The translations under genes were made by a program, and so were the position numbers. DNA of 64,000 nt from Balanoglossus misakiensis (Eukaryota > Hemichordata): positions 6,324,001-6,388,000 of the forward strand of contig CM082582.2 in NCBI GenBank assembly GCA_040954595.2, given 5' to 3'. The notes beneath the pieces were generated by a model. The model made no database searches. It was not told the DNA's origin and worked only from the letters and a program-made list of their open reading frames with translations. This document shows positions 62,044-64,000 of the stretch, in pieces; the stretch's first letter is position 1; the number at the start of each line of letters is the position of its first letter.

Positions 62044-64000
62044 CTGAAAACAAGAGGACAAATTCAGTGTGTGGTACGTTCTACAAACCTGTCTAAACCG
62101 GACACCAAAGGGACTGAAAATATTGTCCGGTTTGCTGAGTTGTTCGGTTTATAGAGGTTCATGTAACATGTGGTTCTGCATGTATGCATGTGAAGGGGAC
62201 TGGAAAAGGTGTTTGGTATAGACAGGTTTCCAGATTAGACTGGGTTCGGTTTAGACAGGTTTTACTGTATCCCGCTTTTTAAAAATTTACCACTTTTCCA
62301 ATCCACAATGTAGTGCATTAATATATCAGACTTGATAAAAAGCGACTGTCAAGCCTGTCAAAAAGCCAGTCTACTGCCAGACTTTTGACAGCCTAAAGAA
62401 TCCATCCATCTTAATCGGTCTAGCTGTATATACAGCACAAAACAGACTCCCTTGATTTCTGGTTTCCTTGACAAAGATTTCTATTGCAGACCACACTCTA
62501 TCTAAATGCTCTGTCCAAAAAACATCCTCGTAACCCCAATTCTTATGTCACTGGAAACTCCATTAACTCCTATTCATACTTAACCTATCAGCCAAATCAG
62601 TAAGGAACAAAGCTGAGATGACAGGCACTCAGCAGTACCTGCCTTGATTCTATCGCAAATCCAATGAAGTCAATAGAATTAATAGACACATAACTGACAT
62701 CTTTAACAAATAGCAAGGAATACGGTTCTTTGTATGTAAAACCTGCTAGGAAAATCCACATTTCCAATCTCTTCGAAGTGATTCATGATAAATTTTGTAT
62801 AGTGCGTTTACGGTAGCTTCCACAATCTTGGATGAACCATTGCTAGCCTACTGATTATCATTCACTGTGCACACTCTTTTATTTCACTTGTCACTTTGAC
62901 GTGTTTTCTCCTATCTTTTCACATACAATTTCACATAAGCCCCATTTTAGTTGGCTCTGCCTTTGGTTTGTAAAACCATTAACACCAGATGTTACCGCGT
63001 CATCCTGCTTTTCAGCTCAACCAAATATATTTCAAATCTTGACGTCACCATTCCTTTTATATAAATTATTTTATTTCCTGTTGAAATTGAAAAGCACAAG
63101 GACAGCTGAGAAAATTTCTGTTGGCAGAGATGTCTGGTTCACAGAAGTTCTTCAAGTTAAATTGTGTCACAGTGACTGTGTCCTATATGTGACGGGAAAT
63201 GGAACTGACGTTCAGTTTACACAGGTATCCAGATTACAAAGGGTTAATATTTAGACAGGCTTCACTGTAACAGTCAAATAAAGCACTAATTAATTAATAA
63301 ATCTATTTGTTTGTTTGTTTGTTTTTCATATACTTTGTAAGTGCCATGTATACCTTGGTTATTGAAAGCATATACCAATTTGAAAATCTCCAGGGAAATA
63401 CCTTGCAAAGAATCTATACGCCTCAACAGACAGCAGCCAATTACCCTGTAAGCCAAATACAATCTACCAAGACTGCAAACAGCTGCTTGTGCCGTCTTAG
63501 TCTTTTGTTCGAGATAAGCTTTATCACACCAACAGAGTACTACTACCCTTCAGCGGATATCTGACACATGAAACAGGAGCATACAGCATCATTCCTCACC
63601 CTACAATAGATTTGTACATTATCAATTATTTTGTGTATTATAAATTATTCATATGCCCATCAGAATATTAAACATAATCTCGCCTACACCTCCGAGCCCA
63701 TAATATCTGATTAAGCATCACAGCCCCTTTACAAATGACAAAGAGCAAAATCACCTGAACGTGCATTTAATTCAAATGACAGCACTCAATATATTCATGA
63801 TACCGACATATTGTTATGGTCACGCTCAGATCAATAAGACTCACATGAATCATGTGTATATATTCGTATATATATGGCATATATCATATATTATATACGG
63901 TATATATATACATCATTTTTTTAATAAAGGAACAATGTCATTATAAATGACTTGACACTTCATTCAAATATTGACGTGAAATTAATGAGCATTTTATTTC
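62044..64000. other. Upstream part of the B4GALT gene: no exon recognised
   Basis: The exon ending at 62043 needs an upstream exon ending in phase 1, but I find no convincing TM or stem exon here on the minus strand. It contains a full CRE at 63040-63047, a (GTTT)n run at about 63306-63324 and a (TA)-rich stretch near 63855-63912. Probably intron sequence. Confidence 0.5.

Overview
The window is nuclear DNA of an animal. Genes are split by GT-AG introns and lie among microsatellites and fold-back (MITE-like) elements. The proteins resemble vertebrate orthologues closely in length and domain order (CMC2 is 79 aa in both this window and human), but introns are short. The gene order CMC2-CENPN-ATMIN matches the human 16q23 order. 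Together this suggests an invertebrate deuterostome. I lean towards a hemichordate, echinoderm or amphioxus, but cannot name the species from this sequence.

Left block (0.2-12.8 kb) is a dense housekeeping cluster: ATMIN (-), RPP40 (+), CENPN (-), CMC2 (+). It forms two head-to-head pairs, ATMIN/RPP40 with 0.73 kb between start codons and CENPN/CMC2 with 0.86 kb, joined tail-to-tail by 1.3 kb. I could join all four genes into complete coding sequences: 805, 364, 354 and 79 aa. They serve transcription/DNA-damage response, RNase P/MRP, the kinetochore and cytochrome c oxidase assembly.

Middle block (12.8-35.4 kb) has no gene that I can support. It holds long compound microsatellites, two copies of a fully palindromic TTAA-flanked MITE, a perfect 49-bp-arm fold-back with a 7-bp flanking direct repeat, a probable solo LTR containing a minisatellite, and six full CRE octamers (TGACGTCA).

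Right block (35.4-64 kb) carries a 15-exon FGFR-like receptor tyrosine kinase (+), with two Ig domains and a very short tail. Next come a single-exon GT14 beta-1,6-N-acetylglucosaminyltransferase (+), a two-exon unknown coiled-coil protein with an N-myristoylation signal (+), and the 3' five exons of a B4GALT5/6-type beta-1,4-galactosyltransferase (-). The 5' end of that last gene was not found in the window. The right-hand genes do not form an obvious pathway, although the GT14 and B4GALT enzymes both act in Golgi glycan synthesis.
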